In this document: positions 17,251 through 27,074 of the stretch, one piece after another
Position numbering within the stretch: position 1 is the stretch's first letter
How the letters are laid out: each line of letters starts with the position of its first letter
DNA from: Thiocystis violacea
Lineage (GTDB): Bacteria; Pseudomonadota; Gammaproteobacteria; Chromatiales; Chromatiaceae
Assembly (NCBI RefSeq): GCF_016583565.1
Contig: NZ_NRRF01000002.1
Coordinates: 119,901-183,900 of the forward strand
DNA: 64,000 nucleotides
Direction of reading: 5' to 3'
The notes under the pieces: model-generated
The model's input: the letters and a program-made list of their open reading frames with translations, nothing else
The model's database searches: none
Told to the model about the DNA's origin: nothing
Made by a program: the position numbers and the translations under genes

Positions 17251-19900
17251 AGATCTCTCGTCTCAAGCAGGCCAATGCCTTCTCGCAGGTGATCGGGGTC
17301 GCTTCTTCGCTGGTGATGAAGAAGACGTCGTCCACCTCGGCACCGACGGTGGCGATCTTGGCGTTCTGGAGCCGAATACCGCAACCCTGGAAGACGGCGC
17401 CGACCTCGGCGAGCAGCCCGGGCCGGTCCAGGGTGGTGAGGCGCATGATGGTGCGGTGATTGGACTCGTCGGCAGCGAAGCTGATGCGCGTCTCGGTCGG
17501 GAAATGACGGTGTCGGCGGGGAACCGAGCGTGCGACCTTGATGGAGGCGTGGGCCGGTTCACTGATGTTCGCTTGCAGCATCGAACGGATCTCGTCCATG
17601 TTCAAGGGGTCGTCGATCGGCAAGCCGTCTTGGTCCAGAACCTGATAGCTGTTGACCACCATGCCGTCGTTGGTGGTCATGACGCGCGCGTCCATGACGT
17701 TGAGGCCCATCTGGTCCAGGGTAGCCGTGGTTCGTGCGAAGAGGTTGGGGCGCTCGCGGGAGTAGATGAACACCTCGGTACCGCCGCGCGCCGTCAGAGG
17801 GCGAATGACGATCAGGGGGTGCTGGCTCGGGTCGGCCTGTAGGATCTGACGCGTCTGCCAGGCGATCTCGTCGGGTGAGTTGTGCAGGAAGAAATCCAGG
17901 CTGAGCTTGAGCCAAAGCGCTTCGCAGGCGTCGGGCTCGACGCCGTAACGTGCCAGGAGCCGGGTGCTCTCGGCCTGCTTTTGGGCGATGAGCTCGTCCT
18001 GCGCTTGCGGATTGTCCAGGCCGCGCAGCAGGGCTCGCCGCGTGCCGTAGTAGAGTTCACGCATGAGGGCGTCCAGCCAGCTGTTCCAGCGCGCCGGGTT
18101 GGTCGCGCGTGCGTCCGCGACGGTCAGGAGGTAGAGGTAGTCGAGCCGGGTCGGGTCGCCGATGAGCTCGGCGAACGCCTGGATCACCTCCGGGTCGCTG
18201 ATGTCCTTGCGCTGCGCCGTCATCGACATCACCAGGTGCTGCTCGACCAGCCAGGCCACCAGGCGACTATCGAACTCACCCAGGCCATGCAGGCGGCAGA
18301 AGTCCCAGGCGTCGTGCGCGCCCAGCGTGGAGTGGTCGCCGCCGCGGCCCTTGGCGATATCGTGGAAGAGCCCGGCGAGATAGAGCAGCTCTAACTTGGG
18401 GATGCGCCGGCCCACGGCGCTGCAGAGCGGAAACTCCTCGTCGTGCTTGGGAACGGTGAAGCGGCGGAGATTGCGCACCAGCATCAGGGTGTGCTCGTCG
18501 ACCGTGTAGACGTGCAGCAGGTCGTACTGCATCCGGCCGACGATGTTGGCGAAGGCCGGGATATAGGCGGCCAGCACGCCGTAGCGGTTCATGCGGCGAA
18601 TCGCGTGGGTGATGCCGGTGGACTCGCGCAGGATCTCCATGAAGAGGCTGCGTGCGCGCAGATCGGCGCGGAAGCTGTCGTCGATGCGGTGGCGGTTCTC
18701 GCGGATCAGGCGAATGGTGCTGGCGCGCACGCCATCGAGCTGCGGATGGGTCTGGAGGATGTGGAAGACTTCCAGGAGTGCGATCGGATAGCGGCGAAAG
18801 ACGCTTGGCGAGGTGACTTCCAGGTAGCCGCTGCGGGACTGGAAGCGTTTGTTGATCGGGATCGGTGGGCCGATCTCGTCGTGCAGCAGGATGGCCTCGC
18901 GAAAGAGCTGGAGGAGCATCTCGTTGAGGCGGTTCAGCTCCTGCACGGTCCGGTAGTACTGCTGCATGAGCTGCTCGACCGCGAGGTTGTTCGCGCCGTC
19001 GCAGAAGCCGAATTCCGTCGCCAGGGTGCGCTGGTAGTCGAACAGCAGGCGGTCCTCGCGCCGTCCGCTCAGGCGGTGGAGCGCGAAGCGGATGCGCCAG
19101 AGCAGCGTTTGCCCGGCGATCAATGCCTCATGCTCGGACTCCGTGAGGAAGCCATGGTCCACCAGTTCGTGGAGGGTCTCCGCCGCGAAGTGTCGCTTGG
19201 CGACCCATCCGATCATCTGGATGTCCCTGAGCCCGCCCGGATTCTCCTTGATATTCGGTTCGAGGTTGTAGGCGGTATCGCCGTATTTCTGCCAGCGTGC
19301 CCGCTGCTCCTGGGTCTTGGCGGCGAAGAAATTCTCGCTGCTCCAGATGTGCTCGGGTCCGGTCGCCTCCCGCATCTGCTGGAAGAGCGGTTCGCTCCCG
19401 CAGAGTAGGCGCGCCTCCATGAGGTTGGTCATGACGGTGACGTCGCCGCTTGCCTCGCGCACGCAGTCCTCGACCGTGCGCACGCTATGGCCGACTTCCA
19501 GGCCGATGTCCCAGAGGAAGACGATCAGATGCTCCAGCGGCTCTGCGAGGTGGCTCTCCGCGTGCGGTGCGATAAGGATGAGGATGTCGACGTCCGAGGC
19601 CGGCTGAAGCTCTTCGCGTCCGTAGCCGCCGACGGCGATGAGTGCGGCATCGCGATTGGCGCCGAGGTGGTGCGTCCAGACGTCCCGCAGGACGGCATCG
19701 ACGAGCCGGCTGCGCGCCTGCACCAGGGTTGCGATCGGGACGCCTTGAGTGAATTCGCGGTAGAGCTGCTCCTTGCCGCTGCGCAGGCGTTCCTTGAAAT
19801 GCGGGATCGCGCTGAGCGGGTCGTGGAGGGCGTTCCCGCTCGCCGCCTCCGGCGCAGCCATGCCCGCGGCGCGGTCGGCTTGTTGGAGCAGGCTGCTCAT
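17216..19900 (-). CDS. glnD: PII uridylyltransferase/uridylyl-removing enzyme GlnD
   Basis: GlnD senses glutamine and adds or removes UMP on PII proteins to control nitrogen metabolism. Order of domains in 894 residues: nucleotidyltransferase with VGGYGREELQPASDVD (residues 90-105), a helical linker, an HD domain with LFHDIAKGRGGDHS for deuridylylation, and two C-terminal ACT domains (FIYSRERPNLFARTTATLDQ and LTTLDRPGLLAEVGAVFQ) that bind glutamine. The ATG overlaps the map stop by four bases. A glnD-map pair next to the dap genes is a conserved gammaproteobacterial arrangement. Confidence 0.97.
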   Translation of the reverse strand: MSSLLQQADRAAGMAAPEAASGNALHDPLSAIPHFKERLRSGKEQLYREFTQGVPIATLVQARSRLVDAVLRDVWTHHLGANRDAALIAVGGYGREELQPASDVDILILIAPHAESHLAEPLEHLIVFLWDIGLEVGHSVRTVEDCVREASGDVTVMTNLMEARLLCGSEPLFQQMREATGPEHIWSSENFFAAKTQEQRARWQKYGDTAYNLEPNIKENPGGLRDIQMIGWVAKRHFAAETLHELVDHGFLTESEHEALIAGQTLLWRIRFALHRLSGRREDRLLFDYQRTLATEFGFCDGANNLAVEQLMQQYYRTVQELNRLNEMLLQLFREAILLHDEIGPPIPINKRFQSRSGYLEVTSPSVFRRYPIALLEVFHILQTHPQLDGVRASTIRLIRENRHRIDDSFRADLRARSLFMEILRESTGITHAIRRMNRYGVLAAYIPAFANIVGRMQYDLLHVYTVDEHTLMLVRNLRRFTVPKHDEEFPLCSAVGRRIPKLELLYLAGLFHDIAKGRGGDHSTLGAHDAWDFCRLHGLGEFDSRLVAWLVEQHLVMSMTAQRKDISDPEVIQAFAELIGDPTRLDYLYLLTVADARATNPARWNSWLDALMRELYYGTRRALLRGLDNPQAQDELIAQKQAESTRLLARYGVEPDACEALWLKLSLDFFLHNSPDEIAWQTRQILQADPSQHPLIVIRPLTARGGTEVFIYSRERPNLFARTTATLDQMGLNVMDARVMTTNDGMVVNSYQVLDQDGLPIDDPLNMDEIRSMLQANISEPAHASIKVARSVPRRHRHFPTETRISFAADESNHRTIMRLTTLDRPGLLAEVGAVFQGCGIRLQNAKIATVGAEVDDVFFITSEEATPITCEKALACLRREIYERLEGQGAPS

Positions 19901-20679
19901 GGCAAGGGGGGCTCGTCTCGCTCCTCGGCGCGCAATGTCAGGATCTCATGGCCGTCCGGCGTGACCAGCACCGTGTGCTCCCATTGCGCAGAGAGGCTGC
20001 GGTCCTTGGTGACCACGGTCCAGCCGTCCGGAAGCATCTTGATGAAGCGTTTGCCGGCATTGACCATGGGCTCGATGGTGAAGCACATGCCGGCCTGCAG
20101 GCTGAGCCCCTCGCCCGGCTTGCCATAGTGCAGGATCTGCGGCTCTTCATGGAATTCCCGACCGATCCCATGGCCGCAGTATTCGCGGACGACCGAGTAG
20201 CCCTGCGCCTCGACGAACTTCTGGATGGCGTAGCCGATGTCTCCAAGCGTCGCGCCCGGACGCACCGTCGCAATGCCCAGCAGCATCGCTTGTCGAGTCA
20301 CGGTCACCAACCGCCGGGCGAGCACCGAGGGCTCGCCGACGAAGAACATCTTGCTGGTGTCGCCGTGATAGCCGTCTTTGATGACGGTGATGTCGACATT
20401 GACGATGTCGCCCCGCTTGAGCCGCTTGTTGCTCGGGATCCCGTGACACACCTGATGGTTCACGGAGGTGCAGATGGATTTGGGGAAGCCGCGATAGTCG
20501 AGCGGGGCCGGGATGGCGTCCTGGACCTCGGTCATGTACTCGTGGCACAGCCGATTCAGCTCCTCGGTGGTGACGCCGGGCTGGATGTGCGGCTCGATCA
20601 TATCGAGCACGTCGGCCGCGAGTCGGCCGGCGATGCGCATTCTCTCGATTGCCTCGGGGGTTTTGATCTGCACACTCAT
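19897..20679 (-). CDS. map: methionine aminopeptidase, type I
   Basis: This dimetal enzyme removes the initiator methionine. The start at 20679 gives MSVQIKTPEAIERMR and 260 residues; an ATG seven codons upstream (20700) has no ribosome site. Catalytic segments are present: NHQVCHGIPSNKRLKRGDIV, VDITVIKDGYHGDTSKMF (Asp ligands), GHGIGREFHEEP (His) and FTIEPMVNAG (Glu). It lacks an N-terminal extension. It is divergent from rpsB, as in E. coli, and overlaps glnD. Confidence 0.97.
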   Translation of the reverse strand: MSVQIKTPEAIERMRIAGRLAADVLDMIEPHIQPGVTTEELNRLCHEYMTEVQDAIPAPLDYRGFPKSICTSVNHQVCHGIPSNKRLKRGDIVNVDITVIKDGYHGDTSKMFFVGEPSVLARRLVTVTRQAMLLGIATVRPGATLGDIGYAIQKFVEAQGYSVVREYCGHGIGREFHEEPQILHYGKPGEGLSLQAGMCFTIEPMVNAGKRFIKMLPDGWTVVTKDRSLSAQWEHTVLVTPDGHEILTLRAEERDEPPLP

Positions 20680-21112
20680 CTTGCTTCTCGAGGCATCCAT
20701 ATGTTGTCGGTTCGCTCGTTGGCCGAGATTCGGGTCAATTGCCCGCGAAAGACCATCTATGGTATAAAACGCGGCGCGCTGCGGCAAACGACGTCTGCTC
20801 TCGGGTCTCATTAAGCGGCCTGCCGTTGCGCCAAGCGGGGCCTGCGTGCTCCGTCCGATCGAGAGCGGCGTCGCTCGCACCCTTCGCCATCCCTGTGCTC
20901 GTCGTCGACGTGCGCATGTCGCGCTAATTTGAAGCCTCGTCTCGGACTGCCGAGCGTCGCGCTCATCGCGGCGACCAGCGGGCTATTGGCGGCCGGCGAA
21001 GGGTTGCGAATGTCCACACACGCGTCGGCACAGGTGGCTGGGTGCCCGTGAGAGCGGGTTGTCGCTTGGGGCGCGTGGAGGTCCAACCCGATTCAATTCT
21101 AGGAAGCATACC
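20680..21112 (+). promoter_or_regulatory. map-rpsB divergent intergenic region and rpsB leader
   Basis: This 433-base stretch holds no gene that I can support. It contains a plus-strand promoter (20739-20768) and a leader of more than 300 bases before rpsB with several GC-rich self-complementary segments. In gammaproteobacteria rpsB is autoregulated by S2 through its leader, so such a control site here is plausible, but I cannot draw its fold with confidence. No clear minus-strand promoter for map was found. Confidence 0.45.
20739..20768 (+). promoter_or_regulatory. sigma-70-type promoter for rpsB
   Basis: TTGCCC at 20739-20744 and TATAAA at 20763-20768 are separated by 18 bases. Initiation near 20776 would give an rpsB leader of about 337 bases. 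Confidence 0.5.
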
Positions 21113-21862
21113 TTGAGCGAAGTCACAATGCGTCAGATGCTGGAGGCTGGAGTTCACTTCGGCCACCAGACCCGTTACTGGAACCCCAAGATGGGGGCCT
21201 TCATCTTCGGGCACCGTAACAAGATCCACATCGTCAACCTCGAGAAAACCCTGCCGCTCTACCAGGACGCAGTCAATTTCATGGGTAAGTTGACGTCCAA
21301 CGGTGGCAAGGTGCTGTTCGTCGGCACCAAGCGCGCCGCGCGCGATGCCATCAAGGAGGAGGCAATCCGCTGTGGCATGCCCTACGTCAATCACCGTTGG
21401 CTTGGTGGCATGTTGACCAACTTCAAGACGATCCGCCAGTCCGTCAAGCGCCTCAAGGAACTCGAGGCTATGTTCGAGAGCGGCACGATCGAGCGGTTCA
21501 ATAAGAAGGAGGCCCTGGGTCTCTCGCGCGAGCGCGACAAGCTCGAGCAGAGCATGGGCGGTATCAAGAACATGGATGGGCTGCCCGACGCCATGTTCGT
21601 CATCGATGTCGGTCACGAGAAGATCGCCGTGACCGAGGCGAACAAGCTGGGTATCCCGGTGATCGGTGTGGTCGACACCAATAACGACCCCAGCAACGTC
21701 GACTACGTCATTCCTGGCAACGACGACGCCATCCGCGCGGTCCGTCTCTACATCTCCGGCGCGGCGGACTCCGTCCTGGACGGGCGCAGCACCGCGGCTG
21801 CCATGGTTGGCCGCCGCGAGCCTGTCGAAGAGGTCGCTGCTGTCGACACCGCCGCCGACTAA
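21113..21862 (+). CDS. rpsB: 30S ribosomal protein S2
   Basis: S2 is an essential small-subunit protein. The conserved opening [20 protein letters not shown] and [14 protein letters not shown] identify it. The start is placed at TTG 21113 (MSEVTMRQM), with AGGAAG six bases upstream; the ATG at 21128 would remove five residues, and the longer frame to 21059 has no support. The product has 249 residues with an acidic/Ala C-terminus. It is followed by a hairpin and tsf. Confidence 0.97.
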   Translation: MSEVTMRQMLEAGVHFGHQTRYWNPKMGAFIFGHRNKIHIVNLEKTLPLYQDAVNFMGKLTSNGGKVLFVGTKRAARDAIKEEAIRCGMPYVNHRWLGGMLTNFKTIRQSVKRLKELEAMFESGTIERFNKKEALGLSRERDKLEQSMGGIKNMDGLPDAMFVIDVGHEKIAVTEANKLGIPVIGVVDTNNDPSNVDYVIPGNDDAIRAVRLYISGAADSVLDGRSTAAAMVGRREPVEEVAAVDTAAD

Positions 21863-21921
21863 GGTGTGCGGACCCGGGTGCCGATGGGGCGCTCGGGTCC
21901 TTCCGGCAATCCTGCTGTCCT

Positions 21922-21942
21922 ACCGCCGCGTTCAGCGGCGGT
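21922..21942 (+). terminator. attenuator-like hairpin between rpsB and tsf
   Basis: ACCGCCGC (21922-21929) and GCGGCGGT (21935-21942) form an eight-pair stem with a five-base loop, followed by the weakly T-rich TCTGTATG. A similar partial terminator is known between rpsB and tsf in E. coli and sets the ratio of the two products. Confidence 0.6.
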
Positions 21943-21994
21943 TCTGTATGATGAATTCCAGCAAGCCCGCAAGCGGGCCAGAGGTGAGCGAACA

Positions 21995-22882
21995 ATGGCG
22001 ATTTCAGCCGCATTGGTGAAGGATCTGCGCGAGCGCACCGGCGCCGGCATGATGGAGTGCAAGAAGGCGCTCGTCGAGGCCAACGGGGACATCGAAGCCG
22101 CGATCGAGGCCATGCGCAAGTCTGGTCAAGCGAAGGCTGCCAAGAAGTCCGGGCGGACGGCGGCCGAGGGCGTGGTCATGATCAAGATCTCGGATGACGC
22201 CAAGCACGGCGTCATGGTGGAGATCAACTGTGAAACCGACTTCGTCGCCAAGGATGCCAATTTCGAGGCGTTCGCGGAGTCCGTGGCCGACACGGCCTTG
22301 TCGGCTGGTGTGCAGGACGTCGAGGCGCTGTCCTCGTCGGCGCTCGCAAGCGATCCGTCCATGACCGTCGAGACTGCACGCGAGGCATTGGTCGCCAAGA
22401 TCGGCGAGAATGTCCAGGTGCGTCGCCTGATGCGCTTCGACGGGGCCGAAGGCAACCTCTACAGCTATCGTCACGGTGTCAAGATCGGCGTCGTCGTCGA
22501 ACTGGCTGGGGGTGACGAGGCACTGGGTCGCGACATCGCCATGCACGTTGCCGCCAGCAATCCGATCTGCGTGAGCGCGGATCAGGTGCCGGCCGACACC
22601 CTCGTCAAGGAGCGCGAGATCTTCAAGGCCCAGGCGCTCGAGAGCGGCAAGCCCGAGGCGATCATGGACAAGATCGTGGAGGGGCGGGTGCGCAAGTACC
22701 TGGAGGAGGTCACGTTACTTGGTCAGGCCTTCGTCAAGGATCCGGATCAAAGCGTCGAGAAACTGCTCAAACAGGCCGGGGCGCAGGTGAAGCGTTTCGC
22801 GCGCGTCGAAGTCGGCGAAGGTATCGAGAAGAAAGTCGAGAACTTCGCCGAAGAGGTCATGGCTCAGGTTCGCGGTAGCTGA
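21995..22882 (+). CDS. tsf: translation elongation factor Ts
   Basis: EF-Ts exchanges GDP for GTP on EF-Tu. The start [20 protein letters not shown] and [12 protein letters not shown] is the N-terminal UBA-like domain; [16 protein letters not shown] is the conserved core signature. At 295 residues it is of normal length. ATG at 21995 follows AGAGGTGAGCG. It lies between rpsB and pyrH in the standard order. Confidence 0.98.
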   Translation: MAISAALVKDLRERTGAGMMECKKALVEANGDIEAAIEAMRKSGQAKAAKKSGRTAAEGVVMIKISDDAKHGVMVEINCETDFVAKDANFEAFAESVADTALSAGVQDVEALSSSALASDPSMTVETAREALVAKIGENVQVRRLMRFDGAEGNLYSYRHGVKIGVVVELAGGDEALGRDIAMHVAASNPICVSADQVPADTLVKEREIFKAQALESGKPEAIMDKIVEGRVRKYLEEVTLLGQAFVKDPDQSVEKLLKQAGAQVKRFARVEVGEGIEKKVENFAEEVMAQVRGS

Positions 22883-22936
22883 GTCCTTGCTGTATCCTGT
22901 CGGGTTATCCGATCCAGACGCAATGAGGTAGTGGGC

Positions 22937-23659
22937 ATGACGGCCCCCGTGTTTAGACGCATCCTGCTCAAGCTCAGTGGCGAGGCGCTGATGGGCGCCG
23001 GCTCGCACGGGATCGATCCGGACGTGCTCGAGCGCTCGGCGCAGGACGTTCGGGCATTGATCGAGGCAGGCGTTCAGGTGGCGCTCGTCATCGGCGGCGG
23101 GAATATCTTCCGCGGGGCCGCTCTCTCGTTGCGGGGCATGGACAGGGTGACCGGCGATCAGATGGGGATGCTGGCGACCGTGATGAATGCGCTCGCGATG
23201 CAGGATGCGTTGGAGCGCCTCGGTGTCTCGGTGCGGGTGATGTCCGCGATCAAGATCAATCAGATCTGCGAGGACTACATCCGCCGCCGTGCCATGCGCC
23301 ATCTCGATAAAGGGCGCGTGGTCATCTTCGCCGCGGGCACCGGTAACCCCTTTTTCACCACGGATTCGGCTGCCAGTCTGAGAGCGATCGAGGTCGGCGC
23401 GGACCTTCTGATCAAGGCGACCAAGGTCGATGGGATCTATTCGGCCGACCCCATGGTCAACCCGAACGCAACCTTTTACCCACGCATCAGCTATGATCAG
23501 GCGCTTCGCGAGTCGCTCCAGGTCATGGACACGACGGCGATCGTGCTGTGTCGTGACCACGGTATGCCATTGCGTGTCATGAACATCAACGAGGCCGGGG
23601 CTCTGCTGCGATTGGTCCGCGGCGAAGACATCGGGTCGCTGGTCGTAAGCGGGAACTAA
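22937..23659 (+). CDS. pyrH: uridylate kinase PyrH
   Basis: PyrH phosphorylates UMP to UDP and is a hexameric amino-acid-kinase-fold enzyme. Motifs visible: [13 protein letters not shown] at the start, [47 protein letters not shown] and the uridine-site [12 protein letters not shown]. Start is ATG 22937 with GAGGT seven bases upstream; a GTG at 22931 sits directly against that site and is unlikely. The protein has 240 residues and is one base from frr. Confidence 0.97.
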   Translation: MTAPVFRRILLKLSGEALMGAGSHGIDPDVLERSAQDVRALIEAGVQVALVIGGGNIFRGAALSLRGMDRVTGDQMGMLATVMNALAMQDALERLGVSVRVMSAIKINQICEDYIRRRAMRHLDKGRVVIFAAGTGNPFFTTDSAASLRAIEVGADLLIKATKVDGIYSADPMVNPNATFYPRISYDQALRESLQVMDTTAIVLCRDHGMPLRVMNINEAGALLRLVRGEDIGSLVVSGN

Positions 23660-23660
23660 G

Positions 23661-24218
23661 ATGATCGACGATATCAAGAAAGATGCAGCAGACCGCATGG
23701 CCAAGAGCGTCGAGGCGCTGTCCCATGAGCTTGCCAAGATTCGCACGGGCCGCGCGCATCCAGCGCTACTCGACCACATCATGGTGTCCTATTACGGTTC
23801 GGACGTGCCGATCCGACAGATCGCCAATATCAACGCCGAAGATGCGCGCACGCTGGCGGTGACGCCCTGGGAAAAGAATATGGTCCAGGCGATCGAAAAG
23901 GCGATCATGCAATCGGATCTCGGTCTGAATCCAAACACCGCGGGCACGGTCATCCGGGTGCCCATGCCCCCCCTGACCGAGGAGCGTCGCCGTGACCTCA
24001 TCAAGGTCGCGCGGCACGAGGCCGAGCAAGCGCGCGTGGCTGTCCGCAACATCCGTCGTGATGCCAACCAGGAACTCAAGGATCTCGTGAAGGAGAAGAT
24101 GATCTCCGAGGATGATGAGCGCCGCGGCCAGGAGATCGTCCAGAAACTCACGGATCAGTACATCAAGGACCTGGACGCCGTGCTGGCAGACAAAGAACAA
24201 GACTTGATGTCGATTTGA
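23661..24218 (+). CDS. frr: ribosome recycling factor
   Basis: RRF splits post-termination ribosomes with EF-G. The 185-residue protein is mainly a three-helix bundle with a small beta domain; signatures are [55 protein letters not shown] and [20 protein letters not shown]. It starts one base after the pyrH stop, within the same transcription unit. Confidence 0.98.
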   Translation: MIDDIKKDAADRMAKSVEALSHELAKIRTGRAHPALLDHIMVSYYGSDVPIRQIANINAEDARTLAVTPWEKNMVQAIEKAIMQSDLGLNPNTAGTVIRVPMPPLTEERRRDLIKVARHEAEQARVAVRNIRRDANQELKDLVKEKMISEDDERRGQEIVQKLTDQYIKDLDAVLADKEQDLMSI

Positions 24219-24250
24219 GGCCTGATGGTCTCGCCTGATCCAACGTCACC

Positions 24251-25039
24251 GTGGAAACCACATCACCCGCAGTCATGGCTTCGGCCGCCGAGCGCCGGAT
24301 GCCGAGTCATGTCGCCATCATCATGGATGGGAACGGTCGCTGGGCCAAGCAGCGCGGGCTACCGCGCACGGCTGGCCATCGCGAGGGCGTCAAGAGCGTT
24401 CGTGCCGTTGTCGAGGAGAGCGTGCGGCGGGGTGTGGAGACGCTGACCCTGTTCGCCTTCAGTAGCGAGAATTGGCAGCGTCCAAGGACCGAGGTGAACA
24501 TCCTCATGGAGCTTTTTGTGAGCGCCCTGCGCAATGAGGTGAAGCGCCTGCATGAGAATCAGGTGCGTCTGCGCATCATCGGGGAGCGGAGCGCCTTTCC
24601 CGAAAAGCTGCAGCACCGCATCGCGGAGGCAGAGGCGCTCACGGCCGACAACAACCGTTTGAATCTCCAGGTCGCGGCCAATTATGGCGGGCGCTGGGAC
24701 ATCGTCCAGGCGGCGCGACGCATGCTCGCCGACGTCCAAGCCGGGCGCCTTCAGCCCGAGGCCATTGACGAGCAGGTTTTCGCCGAGCATCTGTCCTTTC
24801 CCGACCTCCCCGAGCCGGATCTCTTCATCAGGACGGGTGGCGAGCAACGCCTGAGCAACTTCGTGCTCTGGCAGTCCGCCTATGCCGAACTCTATTTCAC
24901 CGACACCCTCTGGCCGGCGTTCAACGAGTCGGCCTATGGCCTCGCCTTGGATGACTATGCCCGTCGCCAGCGCCGTTTCGGACGCACCGGTGAACAGGTC
25001 GAGACCCTGGCGGCGGTGAGTGCCTATGCGCGAGGCTAG
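24251..25039 (+). CDS. uppS: undecaprenyl diphosphate synthase
   Basis: UppS is a cis-prenyltransferase that makes the C55 lipid carrier for peptidoglycan and O-antigen. The signature HVAIIMDGNGRWAKQRG has the catalytic Asp, and TLFAFSSENWQRP and DLFIRTGGEQRLSNFVLWQS complete the active site. Start is GTG 24251 for 262 residues; ATGs at 24275 and 24299 are alternatives because the family begins close to the HVAIIMDGN motif. Its end overlaps cdsA. Confidence 0.96.
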   Translation: METTSPAVMASAAERRMPSHVAIIMDGNGRWAKQRGLPRTAGHREGVKSVRAVVEESVRRGVETLTLFAFSSENWQRPRTEVNILMELFVSALRNEVKRLHENQVRLRIIGERSAFPEKLQHRIAEAEALTADNNRLNLQVAANYGGRWDIVQAARRMLADVQAGRLQPEAIDEQVFAEHLSFPDLPEPDLFIRTGGEQRLSNFVLWQSAYAELYFTDTLWPAFNESAYGLALDDYARRQRRFGRTGEQVETLAAVSAYARG

Positions 25040-25868
25040 CCTGGTGCTGGCGTCGAGCAGTCTGCGACGCCGGGCGATCACGGCGTTCTCGCTCGGCCCG
25101 CTGGTCATCGCGGCCGTGCTGCTGCTGCCCACGCCTGGGTTCGCGCTCTTCCTCTCGGTGGTGCTCCTGATCGCGGCCTGGGAATGGTGCGGACTCTCAG
25201 GTATCACGCGCGTCGTGCATCGCATCGCCTACTCTGGGGTCGTCGCCGTCTGTTTGGCGATACTCTGGCTGGCGCCCGATTGGCAGCTAGCGCTCATGGC
25301 CGTCAGCGCGATCTGGTGGTTTGCGCAGGCGGTCAGGCTCATGCGCACGCGTGAAGTCAGCGTGGTCGTCGAGCCCAGGCCCTGGCAGCTTCTGGTCGGA
25401 TTGCTGGTGTTGCTGGCGCCCTGGGCTGCGCTCATGAGCCTGCATCGCATGCCCGCCATCGGTCCAGGACTGGTGCTATTCCTGCTCGTGCTGATCTGGA
25501 CGGCGGACTCGCTGGCCTATTTCGTCGGCAAGCGCTGGGGCAGGGCGAAGCTTGCGCCCGCCGTGAGTCCAGGTAAGACGCGCGTCGGCGTCTATGGCGC
25601 CCTGGCTGGCGCCGGTCTGTGCGGCTTGCTCTTTTCCTGGGTGCTGTCGCTGGATCTGCCCCACACCCTCTTGGCGTTGATGGTCTGCGGTGTCGCCGCG
25701 CTGATCTCGGTCGTCGGCGATCTCTATGAGAGCCTGCTGAAGCGTCAGCGCAACCTCAAGGACTCGAGTCAGCTCTTGCCCGGTCATGGTGGCCTGCTCG
25801 ATCGCATCGACAGCCTGACTGCGGCCGCCCCCGTATTCGCCCTTGGCATGGCCTGGGCCCTAACTTGA
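25026..25868 (+). CDS. cdsA: phosphatidate cytidylyltransferase (CDP-diglyceride synthase)
   Basis: CdsA makes CDP-diacylglycerol from phosphatidic acid and CTP in the inner membrane. The protein is highly hydrophobic, with about eight membrane segments, and has the family signature [19 protein letters not shown] followed by [10 protein letters not shown] near the C-terminus. ATG 25026 is taken as start; a GTG at 25020 is possible. It overlaps uppS by 14 bases, indicating coupled translation. Confidence 0.95.
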   Translation: MREASLVLASSSLRRRAITAFSLGPLVIAAVLLLPTPGFALFLSVVLLIAAWEWCGLSGITRVVHRIAYSGVVAVCLAILWLAPDWQLALMAVSAIWWFAQAVRLMRTREVSVVVEPRPWQLLVGLLVLLAPWAALMSLHRMPAIGPGLVLFLLVLIWTADSLAYFVGKRWGRAKLAPAVSPGKTRVGVYGALAGAGLCGLLFSWVLSLDLPHTLLALMVCGVAALISVVGDLYESLLKRQRNLKDSSQLLPGHGGLLDRIDSLTAAAPVFALGMAWALT

Positions 25869-25881
25869 GCGGAGTTCGACA

Positions 25882-27069
25882 GTGATAGGCGTGACCCTAC
25901 TCGGAGCCACCGGCTCTATCGGCGTCAGCACCCTGGACGTGCTGGCTCGGCATGCGGATCGTTTTCAGGCGGTCGCCTTGACCGCCAATCGAGATGCGGA
26001 GCGCCTTGCCGAGCAATGCCGTCAGCATCGCCCAAAGTTCGCGGTGATGGCCGATGCGGATGCCGCCATGCGGCTGCGCGACCTCCTTGCGGACATGCCG
26101 CAGCGCCCGGAGATCCTCTCGGGCGTCGAGGGGCTGGAGCAGGTCGCGGCCTTGCCCGAGGTGGACTACGTGATGGCGGCCATCGTGGGCGCGGCTGGGC
26201 TGCGCCCGACGCTGGCCGCGGCGCGCGCCGGTAAGCGCGTGCTGCTCGCCAACAAGGAGTCCTTGGTCGTGGCTGGCGCCCTGCTCATGGAGGCGGTTGC
26301 CGAAAGCGGCGCCGAACTCCTGCCGATCGACAGCGAGCACAACGCGATCTTCCAGTGTCTGCCTCCGAACTTCACCGATGGACTGCCCAAGGTGGGCGTC
26401 AAGCGGATCCTGCTCACGGCCTCCGGCGGTCCGCTGCGCGACTGGCCCATCGAGCGCCTGTCCGCCGTGACGCCCGAGCAGGCCTGTGCGCACCCGACCT
26501 GGGCGATGGGGCGCAAGATCTCGGTCGATTCCGCGACCATGATGAACAAGGGGCTCGAAGTCATCGAGGCCTGCTGGTTGTTCGGGACGGACACCGACCA
26601 TATTCAAGTCGTGGTACACCCGCAGAGCGTCATCCATTCTCTCGTCCAATACGAGGATGGATCCGTGCTCGCCCAGCTTGGAAACCCAGATATGCGTACG
26701 CCGATCACACATGCGATGGCCTGGCCCGAGCGGCTCGATTCCGGGGTCGCTCCGCTCGACCTCTTCGCCGTGGCGCGCCTGGATTTCCAGGAGCCTGACC
26801 TGATGCGCTTCCCCTGTCTCGCGCTGGCGTTCGAAGCGGCGCGCCTCGGCGGGACCGCGCCGGCCGTCCTCAACGCCGCCAATGAGATCGCGGTCGCCGC
26901 CTTCCTGGAGCGCCAGATCGATCTGCCCGGCATTGCGGCCGTCGTCAGTGAAACCTTGCAGACGCTTCCGAACGAGTCCGTGCAGGGTCAGGGGCTGGAG
27001 TTTCTCCTCGACGTCGACCAGCGCGCGCGCGACTGCGCTGAACGCTTGGCGCGCGAGCGGGCCATTTAG
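25882..27069 (+). CDS. dxr: 1-deoxy-D-xylulose 5-phosphate reductoisomerase
   Basis: Dxr is the second enzyme of the MEP isoprenoid route, producing 2-C-methyl-D-erythritol 4-phosphate with NADPH. The nucleotide-binding [18 protein letters not shown] (residues 4-21), [16 protein letters not shown], metal-site [12 protein letters not shown] and [20 protein letters not shown] are all present in 395 residues. Start GTG 25882 with GGAG about 11 bases upstream. It supplies precursors for UppS just upstream, and precedes rseP. Confidence 0.97.
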   Translation: MIGVTLLGATGSIGVSTLDVLARHADRFQAVALTANRDAERLAEQCRQHRPKFAVMADADAAMRLRDLLADMPQRPEILSGVEGLEQVAALPEVDYVMAAIVGAAGLRPTLAAARAGKRVLLANKESLVVAGALLMEAVAESGAELLPIDSEHNAIFQCLPPNFTDGLPKVGVKRILLTASGGPLRDWPIERLSAVTPEQACAHPTWAMGRKISVDSATMMNKGLEVIEACWLFGTDTDHIQVVVHPQSVIHSLVQYEDGSVLAQLGNPDMRTPITHAMAWPERLDSGVAPLDLFAVARLDFQEPDLMRFPCLALAFEAARLGGTAPAVLNAANEIAVAAFLERQIDLPGIAAVVSETLQTLPNESVQGQGLEFLLDVDQRARDCAERLARERAI

Positions 27070-27074
27070 CCACG